This document shows, one piece after another, positions 47,308 to 55,893 of a DNA stretch of 64,000 nt (position 1 is the first letter of the stretch; each line of letters starts with the position of its first letter). The position numbers and the translations under genes are program-made. The DNA comes from Planktothrix agardhii NIES-204 (lineage in GTDB: Bacteria; Cyanobacteriota; Cyanobacteriia; Cyanobacteriales; Microcoleaceae). The notes beneath the pieces were generated by a model. The model was not told where the DNA came from, did not search any database, and saw nothing but the letters and a program-made list of their open reading frames with translations. The DNA lies in the NCBI GenBank assembly GCA_003609755.1, contig AP017991.1:3117501-3181500 (forward strand), in the 5' to 3' direction.

Positions 47308-48573
47308 ATGCTAAATGACGAGTTAAAGATTATCATGGTTGCTCCTAGACAGATTGGTAAAACCAGCCTGTTAGCAGCGATGCACGAGGAATTTCATAAA
47401 ACGTTTGAACGAGCTAATCTTCAAACCTGGACTGATGATACTAGAACATTACAAGCTATAACGGAATGCAAGCGAGTTTTAAAAACGATAGATCCTAAAT
47501 TTCAAAAATCCGTAAAAAGAACTGAAATCTTTGATGATCTTTGGGAGGATGAAGGATTTGTTTTTGAGCTAGGTAGTGGGGGCAGAAAATTTATCAAACT
47601 TAGATTTACTGACCCATCAGGTGAGTATTTCAAGCTCAATGCAACACAAAAACAGAAAGAGTATATAAAGCAGCAATTATTAGCTTGTGATGCTGTAATT
47701 ATTCCCATTGATGCTACTGCATTAATGGAAAAAAAGACAGGAAGGGTCAACTATAGTGAAGTGGGAACTTGGCATGAAGAAAAAAATGATCCTGAACGGA
47801 TCACAACCCTGTTAAAAGATGCCTATGCAGGTTTGACCGTTCCCAGATTAGTCATTTTAGCTCCTGTTAAATGCGAAACCTACATGAGAACTTCTCAAGA
47901 TGCTGAAAACTTACTTCAGCACGTTCAAATCGGATATCAAAAACTGTTAAATTTTTTAAAATCCGATGGGTTATTTGGTCAAGTTGCAGTTCTGGTAACA
48001 CCTGTTCAGACCGTTGGAAATGTTGTTTTTGCTTACCATAAAACTGGTGATGATGGTTTCATAAAATTTGAATACAATAAAACGGAGATTAAAGCTCCCT
48101 ATGCGCCTAAAGATGGAGATCAACCCCTGAGATATGTTTTACGGTTTTTGCTAAATCTTTCTAATGAGGCAAAAAAACGTCAACTAGAGCAAGATCAAAA
48201 GGAATTATCTGAGCTTGAAAAAAGTCTATCTACAGAAAAAGATAAACTTGATGCAGCTAAACAGAAATTTGCTCAAAGAGAGAAAGCATTTATAGAACGA
48301 AAGCAAACGTGGTTTCCGTTTAGATTTGTAGCCAACTTATTTGATGATGCGTACACACCTTATAAAGAAGCCAAAGAAAATGTCAAATCCACTGAAAAAA
48401 CGGTTCACGAAACTCAAACTAAAGTTAAAAACTCTGAAATAAAAGTTCAAGCAACACAGGAGGAAATTGATATTTTTAACAATGCTATCTTTTCTTTTGC
48501 CATTGGCTGTAAAAATAGTGATGGTTTTGCTATTTTGCAAGGTGCTAAATGGTTGCAAATTCCCCATAATTAA
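47308..48573 (+). CDS. P-loop GTPase-like protein with C-terminal coiled coil
   Basis: This 421-residue protein starts MLNDELKIIMVAPRQIGKTS, a P-loop in which the first glycine is alanine (APRQIGKTS). A D-x-x-G motif follows in FTDPSGEYFKL, and hydrophobic strands CDAVIIPIDATAL and VPRLVILAPVKCE suggest the rest of a TRAFAC-like fold. The phrase DPSGE recalls the double-GTPase families reported in bacterial conflict systems, but that link is tentative. Residues about 290-390 form a coiled coil (EKSLSTEKDKLDAAKQKF). It begins 17 bases after the dynamin-like gene and has an AGGAG site, so the pair is co-transcribed. Confidence 0.72.
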   Translation: MLNDELKIIMVAPRQIGKTSLLAAMHEEFHKTFERANLQTWTDDTRTLQAITECKRVLKTIDPKFQKSVKRTEIFDDLWEDEGFVFELGSGGRKFIKLRFTDPSGEYFKLNATQKQKEYIKQQLLACDAVIIPIDATALMEKKTGRVNYSEVGTWHEEKNDPERITTLLKDAYAGLTVPRLVILAPVKCETYMRTSQDAENLLQHVQIGYQKLLNFLKSDGLFGQVAVLVTPVQTVGNVVFAYHKTGDDGFIKFEYNKTEIKAPYAPKDGDQPLRYVLRFLLNLSNEAKKRQLEQDQKELSELEKSLSTEKDKLDAAKQKFAQREKAFIERKQTWFPFRFVANLFDDAYTPYKEAKENVKSTEKTVHETQTKVKNSEIKVQATQEEIDIFNNAIFSFAIGCKNSDGFAILQGAKWLQIPHN

Positions 48574-48592
48574 TATACAAGGAGATTGAAAC

Positions 48593-49594
48593 ATGAAAGA
48601 GCTAGAGGTTTATGTGAGAAGTTATGCCCTAGGTAACACTGGAATTCATTGGCGCAAGATTGAAAATATCCAGTCTATCTCAGAATCTCCTAATATGCTT
48701 AAAGAAAGGTTGGTTAAGAAAAAAACAGGAGATTCAGGAACAATTGGATATTTGATAAATTATCAAAATCCTTCGCTTGTTCTCATGCGTTATTCTCAAC
48801 AATTATTATTCATGGTTGGAGGAATTGAGTCTGTAAAAAAACAAACTAACAAATTTGGAAGTACAATAGAAACCGAAGTATATAATGCAGTTGTATGGGT
48901 TGTTAATCCTGATGAAAGTGAAACTTTTTCACCTGAAAACGAATTAAGGTTACGACATCTAGCAGCACGCGCATTATTAAGCTTTGTAGGTAAAGATCCA
49001 GAGTTTATTAATACAATCAATGAGGCAATTAATTTTAAAGGATTAGAGGAATTTGAGGTTAATCTCAATAAAATCAATCAATTGACTGAAAATTCAGCAG
49101 ATAAGCTCAAACAATTACTTTCAAATTTAGATGAAGCTGAAGCTGATCAACAAATTTGGTACAAAAAAGTTGAAAAAATAGGTAATGAGCAAGAAATTAT
49201 TAGTTTGGCTGAGAAAATCATCAACACCGGATTACCGGAAGATGATTTAGCAATTTTAATCAGTAAGGGTGATGAGAATGCAGTCTCGGTTTTATCTATT
49301 GATCTTAAGCCTGAAATATCTGATATTAAGATTGAAACATCTACGGATAATCAAGCTCAAGAAGTGACTGAACAGACCGAAAATATTGTTGAAAATAAGG
49401 AGGTTGTTGAAGGCACGCTGGGAAAGAAACGAAAACAACTCCTCCTGTTAATAATACTGATAGTCAGTCTCCTGGTGGTCATTCTGTTTTCCTTGAAAAC
49501 AATGGAAAATCAGAAAGAGAAGCCCGAGAAAATCCCAGTACCACAGACGTTGATAAATCCACAGTCACTGACCTTAACCAACACAAAGATATGA
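48593..49594 (+). CDS. Unknown protein with one C-terminal membrane helix (GTPase cassette)
   Basis: I do not recognise this 333-residue protein. The N-terminal 130 residues look globular (ELEVYVRSYALGNTGIHWRK, SLVLMRYSQQLLFMVGGIES, LRLRHLAARALLSFVGKD). A helical middle and an acidic linker (about 215-275) follow, then KKRK and a single hydrophobic helix (LLLLIILIVSLLVVILF, about 282-299) and a short tail. This predicts a tail-anchored protein with its bulk in the cytoplasm. It has a strong AAGGAG site, starts 19 bases after the previous gene, and its stop overlaps the next start (ATGA). The small last gene's frame is also open upstream across the whole membrane-helix region. Confidence 0.72.
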   Translation: MKELEVYVRSYALGNTGIHWRKIENIQSISESPNMLKERLVKKKTGDSGTIGYLINYQNPSLVLMRYSQQLLFMVGGIESVKKQTNKFGSTIETEVYNAVVWVVNPDESETFSPENELRLRHLAARALLSFVGKDPEFINTINEAINFKGLEEFEVNLNKINQLTENSADKLKQLLSNLDEAEADQQIWYKKVEKIGNEQEIISLAEKIINTGLPEDDLAILISKGDENAVSVLSIDLKPEISDIKIETSTDNQAQEVTEQTENIVENKEVVEGTLGKKRKQLLLLIILIVSLLVVILFSLKTMENQKEKPEKIPVPQTLINPQSLTLTNTKI

Positions 49595-49887
49595 ACGATC
49601 AAAATAAAGAATGGCTAAAATATATTCGTGATTTAGTCGATAATCCCTGGGTTCCTATAAAAGATGAATTACGTCGTTGGCTAAAAAAACGATTGATTGT
49701 TGAAGACAAATTATCAGAAAAACAGAAAAAAGACTTGTTTGAAGTTGCTGATTTTTTAATTCTCGATAACGAATTAAAAAATCAGAAAAAAAAACAGTTA
49801 ACTCCTAAAGATAATCAGTTATTAGACTCAGTTGAAACAATTCTGAATGACTGTTTAAAAAGGTTGAAGGAAATTAAAGGTGAATAA
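49591..49887 (+). CDS. Small charged protein, last gene of the GTPase cassette
   Basis: This 98-residue protein (MNDQNKEWLKYIRDLVDNPW) is highly charged and mainly helical (ELRRWLKKRLIVEDKLSEKQ), without cysteines or membrane segments. I know no family for it. Its ATG overlaps the previous stop as ATGA, so translation is coupled. Its frame continues open upstream to 49411, reading a hydrophilic segment (NNGKSEREARENPSTTDVDK), so a longer product or a fusion by frameshift is conceivable. Confidence 0.6.
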   Translation: MNDQNKEWLKYIRDLVDNPWVPIKDELRRWLKKRLIVEDKLSEKQKKDLFEVADFLILDNELKNQKKKQLTPKDNQLLDSVETILNDCLKRLKEIKGE

Positions 49888-49964
49888 TCTTTTATCCTGA
49901 TCAAAAATAAATCGTGGTAATCTCTTTAGGGCTTCAATCCATCCTAGTTACTAATCTGGGGATT

Positions 49965-49980
49965 AAGCCCTGAAGGGCTT
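49965..49980. repeat. AAGCCCT..AGGGCTT hairpin
   Basis: A perfect 7-base inverted repeat with a 2-base loop lies between the convergent GTPase cassette and galE. The same core (agccctgaagggct) recurs at 62120-62133. It could serve as a weak terminator or be an interspersed repeat. Confidence 0.6.
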
Positions 49981-49989
49981 ACTACGGGG

Positions 49990-50988
49990 TTAGGTGTGTC
50001 GTTTTTGATGCCAATTCCAAGCATGGGTGATAATATTTTGAAGATCGGGATATTCAGGATTCCAACCTAATATTGTTCGGGCTTTTTCTCCACTTCCAAC
50101 TAAACTTGGTGGATCTCCGGGGCGGCGATCGCATTCAATCGCTTTAATCTCTTTTCCCGTAATTTCTCTAGCGGTTTCTATCACCTCTTTAACGGAAAAT
50201 CCTTTCCCATTTCCTAAATTAAAAACATCCGTTTTTCCACTATTTAATAAATATTCTAACCCTAAAATATGGGCGGTTGCTAAGTCCGTAACGTGAATAT
50301 AATCTCTAATACAAGTACCATCGGGTGTGGGATAATCGGTTCCAAAAATAGAAATAGAATCTCGTTTTCCTAATGCTGCTAATAAAATTAAAGGAATTAA
50401 ATGGGTTTCGGGATTATGATCTTCCCCTAATAACCCTTCTGGGTCGGCTCCGGCGGCATTAAAATAACGGAAACGTACCGATTTAAAATCATAGGCGACA
50501 TCAAAATCCGATAAAATTCTTTCTACCATTAATTTAGTCGCCCCGTAGGGATTAATCGGATTTTGGGGATGTTCTTCAGGAATGGGAACAATTTCAGGAA
50601 CCCCATAAGTGGCGCAGGTTGAGGAAAATACAAACTTATTAATTCCCGCCTCTTTCATTGCTTCCAATAACGTTAAAGTTCCGACCACATTATTGCGATA
50701 ATATTTATCAGGATTAGTAACAGATTCCCCCACATAAGCATAAGCAGAAAAGTGCATCACCGCATCAATTTTGCGACTAGAAAATAACTTATCAAGCAAC
50801 GGACGATCATTAGTATCTCCAATAATTAATTCGGTTTTTAAGACCGTTTCCACTAAGTCTTGATGTCCATAAACTAAATTATCGAGAATAATCACATCAT
50901 AACCCGAACGTTGTAGCGCCAGGACAGCATGGGAACCAATATAACCCGCTCCTCCAGTAACTAAAATAGTAGTTTTATCTTCCGACAT
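49990..50988 (-). CDS. galE: UDP-glucose 4-epimerase
   Basis: This 332-residue enzyme interconverts UDP-glucose and UDP-galactose with bound NAD+. The cofactor loop is LVTGGAGYIGSHAVLAL, the serine-threonine region FVFSSTCATYGVP, and the catalytic Tyr-Lys pair NPYGATKLMVERIL. The substrate region RYFNAAGADPEGLLGEDHNP is typical. ATG 50988 (MSEDKTTILVTGG) is chosen over a TTG nine codons upstream because GGAG lies 10 bases before it. It supplies UDP-galactose for glycan synthesis and may be co-transcribed with the small gene 38 bases upstream. Confidence 0.95.
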   Translation of the reverse strand: MSEDKTTILVTGGAGYIGSHAVLALQRSGYDVIILDNLVYGHQDLVETVLKTELIIGDTNDRPLLDKLFSSRKIDAVMHFSAYAYVGESVTNPDKYYRNNVVGTLTLLEAMKEAGINKFVFSSTCATYGVPEIVPIPEEHPQNPINPYGATKLMVERILSDFDVAYDFKSVRFRYFNAAGADPEGLLGEDHNPETHLIPLILLAALGKRDSISIFGTDYPTPDGTCIRDYIHVTDLATAHILGLEYLLNSGKTDVFNLGNGKGFSVKEVIETAREITGKEIKAIECDRRPGDPPSLVGSGEKARTILGWNPEYPDLQNIITHAWNWHQKRHT

Positions 50989-51025
50989 AAATTTATGCTC
51001 CTTTGTTTTATTCAATGAATTTAAT

Positions 51026-51406
51026 TTAATCTTCTAACCTTTGAACTGAAACATCAACCGCTTGCACATCAATAGTTCCTGGGGGTGTTAACCGACTAAA
51101 ACGACCCTGTTCGATTTTTAACGGTTCCCCACAGTTAGGACATTGAAATTGAATGTTATTAAAAGCCGGAAATTCATGGCTACAAACCGGACATTGATCT
51201 TGAATTAGATTGCGTTTTAACCACCACTGGACACCCAAAATCACCAAAATCGGAGTAATCGCAATCACCGCAATTAAAATCAGAACGCCCTTGACTAACC
51301 AACCCAAACCAATAGAGATTAAAATGCCAATTACAGCTAAAGTAATCAGCCAGTTAGTCAAACCAGAAAGTCTGATTTGTAGAGTTTTGAACCGCTGTTG
51401 GTTCAC
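51026..51406 (-). CDS. Membrane-anchored zinc-ribbon protein
   Basis: This 126-residue protein has two hydrophobic helices (LTNWLITLAVIGILISIGLG, VLILIAVIAITPILVILGVQ) followed by a two-CxxC zinc ribbon (CPVCSHEF, CPNCGEPL). The tail ends VQAVDVSVQRLED. Such proteins are common in cyanobacteria and lack a defined role. It precedes galE in the same direction with a short gap. The start at 51406 (MNQQRFKTLQIRL) follows an AAGGAG sequence in the correct orientation. Confidence 0.72.
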   Translation of the reverse strand: MNQQRFKTLQIRLSGLTNWLITLAVIGILISIGLGWLVKGVLILIAVIAITPILVILGVQWWLKRNLIQDQCPVCSHEFPAFNNIQFQCPNCGEPLKIEQGRFSRLTPPGTIDVQAVDVSVQRLED

Positions 51407-51558
51407 AGCTATCTCCTTAATTATTCAAGCCAGATTTAATCTGATGGAACCCTTAAAAATTTGAACTTTGATATTTTAATTTCTATGATATTATAGCAAC
51501 CAGCAGGTTAATATTCACAACTTCTTTGTGTCTTCGTGTCTTTGTGGTTAAATTAGGC

Positions 51559-52740
51559 TTACCCCTGGTTTTGATTCAGCAACTCTTGGACTCGACCCTC
51601 AAAGGCGGGTTTTCCGAAATGGGCCAAACATTGCTGCCGTAACCAAGGCCCATTGCAGCGTTGATCCTCACCCTGAAGTAGTTGAATACAAGCCTTTGCC
51701 ACGGCCTCTACATCGCGGTGGGGCACTTGCCAGCCCAATTTTCCATCCTGTAGGGGATCGGCTGAACCATCGCTATCCCCGGCAATAACGGGTTTCTCGC
51801 AGGCCATCGCCTCTAAATAAACAATCCCAAACCCCTCTTGAGAGGGCATGACATAACCATCACAAACCCGATAATGATTAACTAATTCCTCGGTAGGAAC
51901 AAATCCGGCAAAAATGACCCGATCGCTTACTCCCAAATCCTCGGCCAACTGTTGTAATCTGAGTTGGTCATCTCCCCGACCAATAACTAAATATTTGACA
52001 TTGGGAAAGACTTGGGCAATTTGGGAGAGGGCACGAATGGTAACATCAACTCCCTTATAGGGGTCGCCTTTCCATAGACGAGCAACGGTCATTAATACCC
52101 GGGCATCCTGTAAATCATAGCGTTGGATTAACTGTTGGGGTTTGGGGCTGGGAGTAAATTTTTCCCCATCTACCATACAGGGTAACATTTGAAATTGATT
52201 CGGATTTAACTGATTAGCAAGACAGGCTTGATCGCGACTATATCGGCTAATTGTCCAAATTTGATCGGCATTTTGTAGGGCTTTTTGCTGTTTTTTCGGC
52301 AGAGGTTCCCAGACTTCTTTACCATAGGTTAATACGGTGTAAGGAATACTCAAGGGTTGACAAATTATTTGCACCAAGGGGGCTAAATTAATATGACCAC
52401 ACAACACCCGTCGAGGTCGATATTGGACTAAATTAGTTAGTAAAGATATTGCTAATTTAATCCTTCCCCAGAGGGGATTTTGAGATTTAAAATACTCAAA
52501 TTGAAAAGAACTGGATGGGGTTTCAAAAGGGTTAGGACATCCGGGATAATCCCGTAAAATTAAAACCTGATTCTGGGGATTAATATTAATCTTTGAGTCG
52601 GGAGAAACGGGTTTAATAGTCTGGGAAGCATCTAAAATATCTTTAACATAGGATTGAATTCCTCCTTCACAAGAAAAAACAGCTAAAAAGCACCAAAGTA
52701 ATTGATTTTGATCTAGGTTTGGGTATTTTTTTAATAACAT
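51559..52740 (-). CDS. Glycosyltransferase family 4
   Basis: This 393-residue GT-B enzyme has SCEGGIQSYVKDILDA near the N-terminus, VLCGHINLAPLVQII and YTVLTYGKEVWEPLP in the acceptor half. The donor half has LMTVARLWKGDPYKGVDVTI, YLVIGRGDDQLRLQQLAEDL and the glutamate motif PSQEGFGIVYLEAMACEKPV. It probably adds a sugar to an exported glycan or a glycolipid. It stands alone between the galE pair and petD on the minus strand. Confidence 0.9.
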   Translation of the reverse strand: MLLKKYPNLDQNQLLWCFLAVFSCEGGIQSYVKDILDASQTIKPVSPDSKININPQNQVLILRDYPGCPNPFETPSSSFQFEYFKSQNPLWGRIKLAISLLTNLVQYRPRRVLCGHINLAPLVQIICQPLSIPYTVLTYGKEVWEPLPKKQQKALQNADQIWTISRYSRDQACLANQLNPNQFQMLPCMVDGEKFTPSPKPQQLIQRYDLQDARVLMTVARLWKGDPYKGVDVTIRALSQIAQVFPNVKYLVIGRGDDQLRLQQLAEDLGVSDRVIFAGFVPTEELVNHYRVCDGYVMPSQEGFGIVYLEAMACEKPVIAGDSDGSADPLQDGKLGWQVPHRDVEAVAKACIQLLQGEDQRCNGPWLRQQCLAHFGKPAFEGRVQELLNQNQG

Positions 52741-52802
52741 AGCCAGGGTTCAAGAATAATATTGTTTTGTATTCCGTCTTTTCCAATTGTTCCTATAAAA
52801 AA

Positions 52803-52863
52803 GGATACCTGTGACGCTCCCAGACCTAGCCTAACAAGCTATTCCGGTAAACCCACAGGTATC
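52803..52863. repeat. Inverted repeat after petD
   Basis: Arms ggatacctgtg and cacaggtatc enclose about 40 bases in the gap downstream of petD. It could form the 3' hairpin of the petBD transcript. There is no clear T run. Confidence 0.5.
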
Positions 52864-52899
52864 ATATCATCAAAAATTTTGAGAGGATGAGGATGTGGT

Positions 52900-53379
52900 T
52901 TAAAAGCCCAAAGTTAAAGACTTATCAATGGGAAGTGCCGCACCAATTCCTAACCACAGCGTTACTAAAGTTCCAAATAAGAAAACAGCCGTTGCCACAG
53001 GACGACGGAAGGGGTTTTGGAACTTGTTGACGTTCTCAATTAAAGGAACCGCAATTAAACCCACAGGAATCGAAGACATCAACATAATTCCTAGCAATTT
53101 ATTGGGAACGACCCGCAAAATTTGGAAGGTTGGCCAGAGATACCATTCGGGTAAAATTTCTAACGGCGTTGCAAAAGGATTAGAGGGTTCTCCCATCATG
53201 GCGGGGTCGAGAACCGACAATGCCACCACTAAACCAAAGGTTCCCAAAATTACAATCGGGAACGTATATAACAAATCATTCGGCCAAGCCCGTTCACCAT
53301 AGTAGTTGTGACCCATGCCTTGAGCCAATTTAGCGCGAAGAACTGGATCACTGAGATCCGGCTTTTTTAAGATGGACAT
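52900..53379 (-). CDS. petD: Cytochrome b6f complex subunit IV
   Basis: This 159-residue thylakoid protein is subunit IV of cytochrome b6f, which moves electrons from plastoquinol to plastocyanin or cytochrome c6. It begins [20 protein letters not shown] and contains the quinol-site motif PEWY ([16 protein letters not shown]), followed by three membrane helices and the end FPID-like [14 protein letters not shown] 53379 gives the standard N-terminus; a longer upstream frame is not family-like. It follows petB with a 178-base gap, as in the usual petBD operon. The gap holds a perfect 14-base palindrome. Confidence 0.97.
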   Translation of the reverse strand: MSILKKPDLSDPVLRAKLAQGMGHNYYGERAWPNDLLYTFPIVILGTFGLVVALSVLDPAMMGEPSNPFATPLEILPEWYLWPTFQILRVVPNKLLGIMLMSSIPVGLIAVPLIENVNKFQNPFRRPVATAVFLFGTLVTLWLGIGAALPIDKSLTLGF

Positions 53380-53481
53380 AATTAAAACGTCGCTCCTTTT
53401 TGGGAAATTTAACAGGTTGTTGCTTGTCTTTGAATTTGGCAAAGGCTACTCCTAACCCTTGGATGTTTGAGACCCGTTATC

Positions 53482-53495
53482 GAAAGTTAACTTTC
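53482..53495. repeat. Perfect palindrome in the petB-petD gap
   Basis: gaaagttaactttc is a perfect 14-base palindrome in the 178-base gap between petB and petD. It may form a small hairpin in the shared transcript or be a processing site; the role is inferred only from position. Confidence 0.4.
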
Positions 53496-53557
53496 TCGGA
53501 ACAAACCGCCACCGATGCCGGAGTAGTGCCGAAACGCCAAACCCGATCCACGTCCAT

Positions 53558-54226
53558 TTACAGAGGGCCCGAAATCCCTTGCTTCCGAATCATCAAGAAG
53601 TGGGCTAACATAAAGACGGCAATCAGCCAAGGTAGGACAAAGGTATGTAAGCTGTAAAAACGGCTAAGAGTACCTTGACCAACGGCCGTACCACCCCGCA
53701 TCAGTTCCACAATGGTTGAACCGACAACGGGAATCGCTTCAGGAACCCCAGATACAATTTTCACCGCCCAGTAACCAACCTGATCCCAAGGCAGAGAATA
53801 GCCTGTAACCCCAAAAGAAACCGTAATCACGCCTAAAATCACACCCGTGATCCAGGTTAATTCCCGGGGCTTTTTGAAACCCCCGGTGAGATAAACGCGG
53901 AAAACGTGCAGGATCATCATTAACACCATCATACTGGCAGACCAGCGATGGATGGAGCGAATTAACCAACCAAAGCTCACATCCGTCATAATGTATTGAA
54001 CAGAAGTAAAAGCTTCCGCGACGGTCGGTCTATAATAGAACGTCATCGCAAATCCAGTGGCAAACTGGATTAAAAAGCAAACTAAAGTGACTCCACCCAA
54101 GCAATAGAAAATGTTGACATGAGGGGGCACATACTTACTGGAAATGTCATCATCAAGTGCTTGGATATCCAGCCGTTCATCAAACCACTTGAAAGTCTGA
54201 GATTCTTTGATTCCCTTAGAAAACAT
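53558..54226 (-). CDS. petB: Cytochrome b6
   Basis: This 222-residue protein is the haem-carrying core of cytochrome b6f. The covalent haem c-i cysteine is visible in [17 protein letters not shown] (Cys42 here). The b-haem histidines lie in [20 protein letters not shown] and [12 protein letters not shown] with [11 protein letters not shown]. The signature [19 protein letters not shown] is intact. Four membrane helices are present. The N-terminus [20 protein letters not shown] is the longer cyanobacterial form. It is the first gene of petBD and is divergent from ctpA. Confidence 0.98.
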   Translation of the reverse strand: MFSKGIKESQTFKWFDERLDIQALDDDISSKYVPPHVNIFYCLGGVTLVCFLIQFATGFAMTFYYRPTVAEAFTSVQYIMTDVSFGWLIRSIHRWSASMMVLMMILHVFRVYLTGGFKKPRELTWITGVILGVITVSFGVTGYSLPWDQVGYWAVKIVSGVPEAIPVVGSTIVELMRGGTAVGQGTLSRFYSLHTFVLPWLIAVFMLAHFLMIRKQGISGPL

Positions 54227-54579
54227 GAAGCTAGAATTCCTAAAAATAAATGGCTACCTATCGTTATTCCTTTAAGACATCATTAATAGATATCTTTAGA
54301 TTAGACTGTCTGAAGCCAGAGAACTCTGGATATCAAAAAGCCATCACCATAAGGAATAGGGAGGTCGGTTTGATCCGATTGACAGATTAGGCTAAAAGAC
54401 TTGCGTGTTCTCCCCTACTCTAAAAAATGTAACATAACTTCAACTCAATTTTCACAAAACTAGGGAATCAATCTGCCCCGGATCGAATCCCCCAAGGGTG
54501 AGGCTGAAAATCAAGCCGTGAAAGGTCTTAAATCGGTTGATTCCCCAATCTAATTTGAAAGCAACGTTAAATCACCACC
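54227..54579. promoter_or_regulatory. Divergent promoter region of petBD and ctpA (353 bases)
   Basis: This gap contains the promoters for petBD on the minus strand and ctpA on the plus strand. A TTGACA-like hexamer occurs near 54378, but I find no well-spaced -10 partner. No gene, RNA motif or long repeat was recognised in it. Confidence 0.5.
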
Positions 54580-55815
54580 ATGCAAAAGCGCGTTTTTCCC
54601 ATAGCATTTCTAATTATTCTGCAAGTCTGTTTAACCTGGATCACCTGGACAACCCCGGTTCTGGCCCTGACCGAAGACCAAAAAATCTTTAGCGAAAGTT
54701 GGCGAATTATTAATCGCTCCTATGTGGATGAAAGTTTCAACCATCAAAACTGGTGGTCTATCCGCGAGAAACTAATCCGGCAACCCTTCAAAAGCCGCGA
54801 GGACACATATTCTGCCATTGAGAAGATGTTAGCCACCTTGGATGACCCATTTACGCGGTTATTGCGACCGGATCAATATCGCAGTTTACAGGTGAATACC
54901 TCCGGGGAACTGATGGGGGTGGGGTTACAAATCTCCCAGGACGGGGAAACGGGCAATTTAACCGTTATTGCTCCGATCGATGATTCTCCCGCAGAACGGG
55001 CGGGTATCCAACCCCAGGATCAGATTGTGAAAATTGATGGCTTTTCTACTTCTGAGTTAACCCTGGATGAATCCGCGGCTCGGATGCGGGGGCTAAGGGG
55101 TAGCCAAGTTACTTTAACGGTGTTAAGAAATAGCAATAAAACCACGGAAGATATTATTTTAGTTCGGGATCGGATTGCCCTGAACCCGGTGATCACGGAA
55201 CTACGTTCTGATTTGAAAGACACTCCATTAGGTTATATTCGTTTAAATCAATTTAATGCCAATGCCACGGAAGAAGTAGCTCAAGGGATTCAATCTTTAG
55301 AAAAAAAAGGGGCAAAAGCCTATATTTTGGATCTCAGAAATAATCCAGGGGGATTATTACAATCTGGCATAGAAATTGCCCGACTTTGGTTAGATGAAGG
55401 GACGATTGTTTATACGGTTAATCGTCAAGGTTTATTGGGAAGTTTTGAAGCGGTGGGTTCGGCTTTAACTCAAGCTCCTTTAGTGGTTTTAGTCAACCCA
55501 GGAACCGCTAGTGCCAGTGAAATTTTAGCCGGGGCTTTACATGACAATCATCGAGCAACTTTAGTGGGAGAAAAAACCTTTGGCAAGGGATTAATTCAAT
55601 CTTTATTTGATTTATCCGATGGTTCGGGATTAGCAGTAACAGTTGCTAAATATGAAACTCCCAATCATACTGATATTAATAAATTGGGAATTATGCCCGA
55701 TCGGGTAATTCCTTCGGAACCTTTACTTAGAAATCAAGTGGCAACGGAGGCAGATCACCAATATCAAACGGCTTTGGAATTGCTATCTTCTCAATTGGTG
55801 GTGGCTCAAAATTAA
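54580..55815 (+). CDS. ctpA: Carboxyl-terminal processing protease CtpA
   Basis: This 411-residue serine protease works in the thylakoid lumen or periplasm, where CtpA matures the D1 protein of photosystem II. A signal peptide (residues 1-29, ending PVLALTEDQ) is followed by a helical part, a PDZ domain (about 95-180, MGVGLQISQDGETGNLTVIA) and the protease domain. The catalytic Ser311 (NPGTASASEILAGAL) and Lys336 (GEKTFGKGLIQS) are 25 residues apart, as in the family. Paralogs exist in cyanobacteria, so CtpA versus CtpB is not certain. It is divergent from petBD, a common arrangement. Confidence 0.92.
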   Translation: MQKRVFPIAFLIILQVCLTWITWTTPVLALTEDQKIFSESWRIINRSYVDESFNHQNWWSIREKLIRQPFKSREDTYSAIEKMLATLDDPFTRLLRPDQYRSLQVNTSGELMGVGLQISQDGETGNLTVIAPIDDSPAERAGIQPQDQIVKIDGFSTSELTLDESAARMRGLRGSQVTLTVLRNSNKTTEDIILVRDRIALNPVITELRSDLKDTPLGYIRLNQFNANATEEVAQGIQSLEKKGAKAYILDLRNNPGGLLQSGIEIARLWLDEGTIVYTVNRQGLLGSFEAVGSALTQAPLVVLVNPGTASASEILAGALHDNHRATLVGEKTFGKGLIQSLFDLSDGSGLAVTVAKYETPNHTDINKLGIMPDRVIPSEPLLRNQVATEADHQYQTALELLSSQLVVAQN

Positions 55816-55888
55816 TAGGTAATGGGTAATTGGTAATAGGTAATGGGTAATGGGTTTTAGACTGATAACTGATAACTGATAACTGATT
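55816..55888. repeat. GGTAATG and TGATAAC tandem repeats
   Basis: Units of ggtaatgg/ggtaattg (55818-55856) are followed by three ctgataa units. They fill the gap between ctpA and the oxidoreductase gene almost to the start codon at 55894. Confidence 0.85.
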
Positions 55889-55893
55889 TTTGT

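Noticed and set aside
53443-53557. Open frame on the plus strand in the petB-petD gap
   Set aside because: It is antisense to the pet genes with no start signal or family match.
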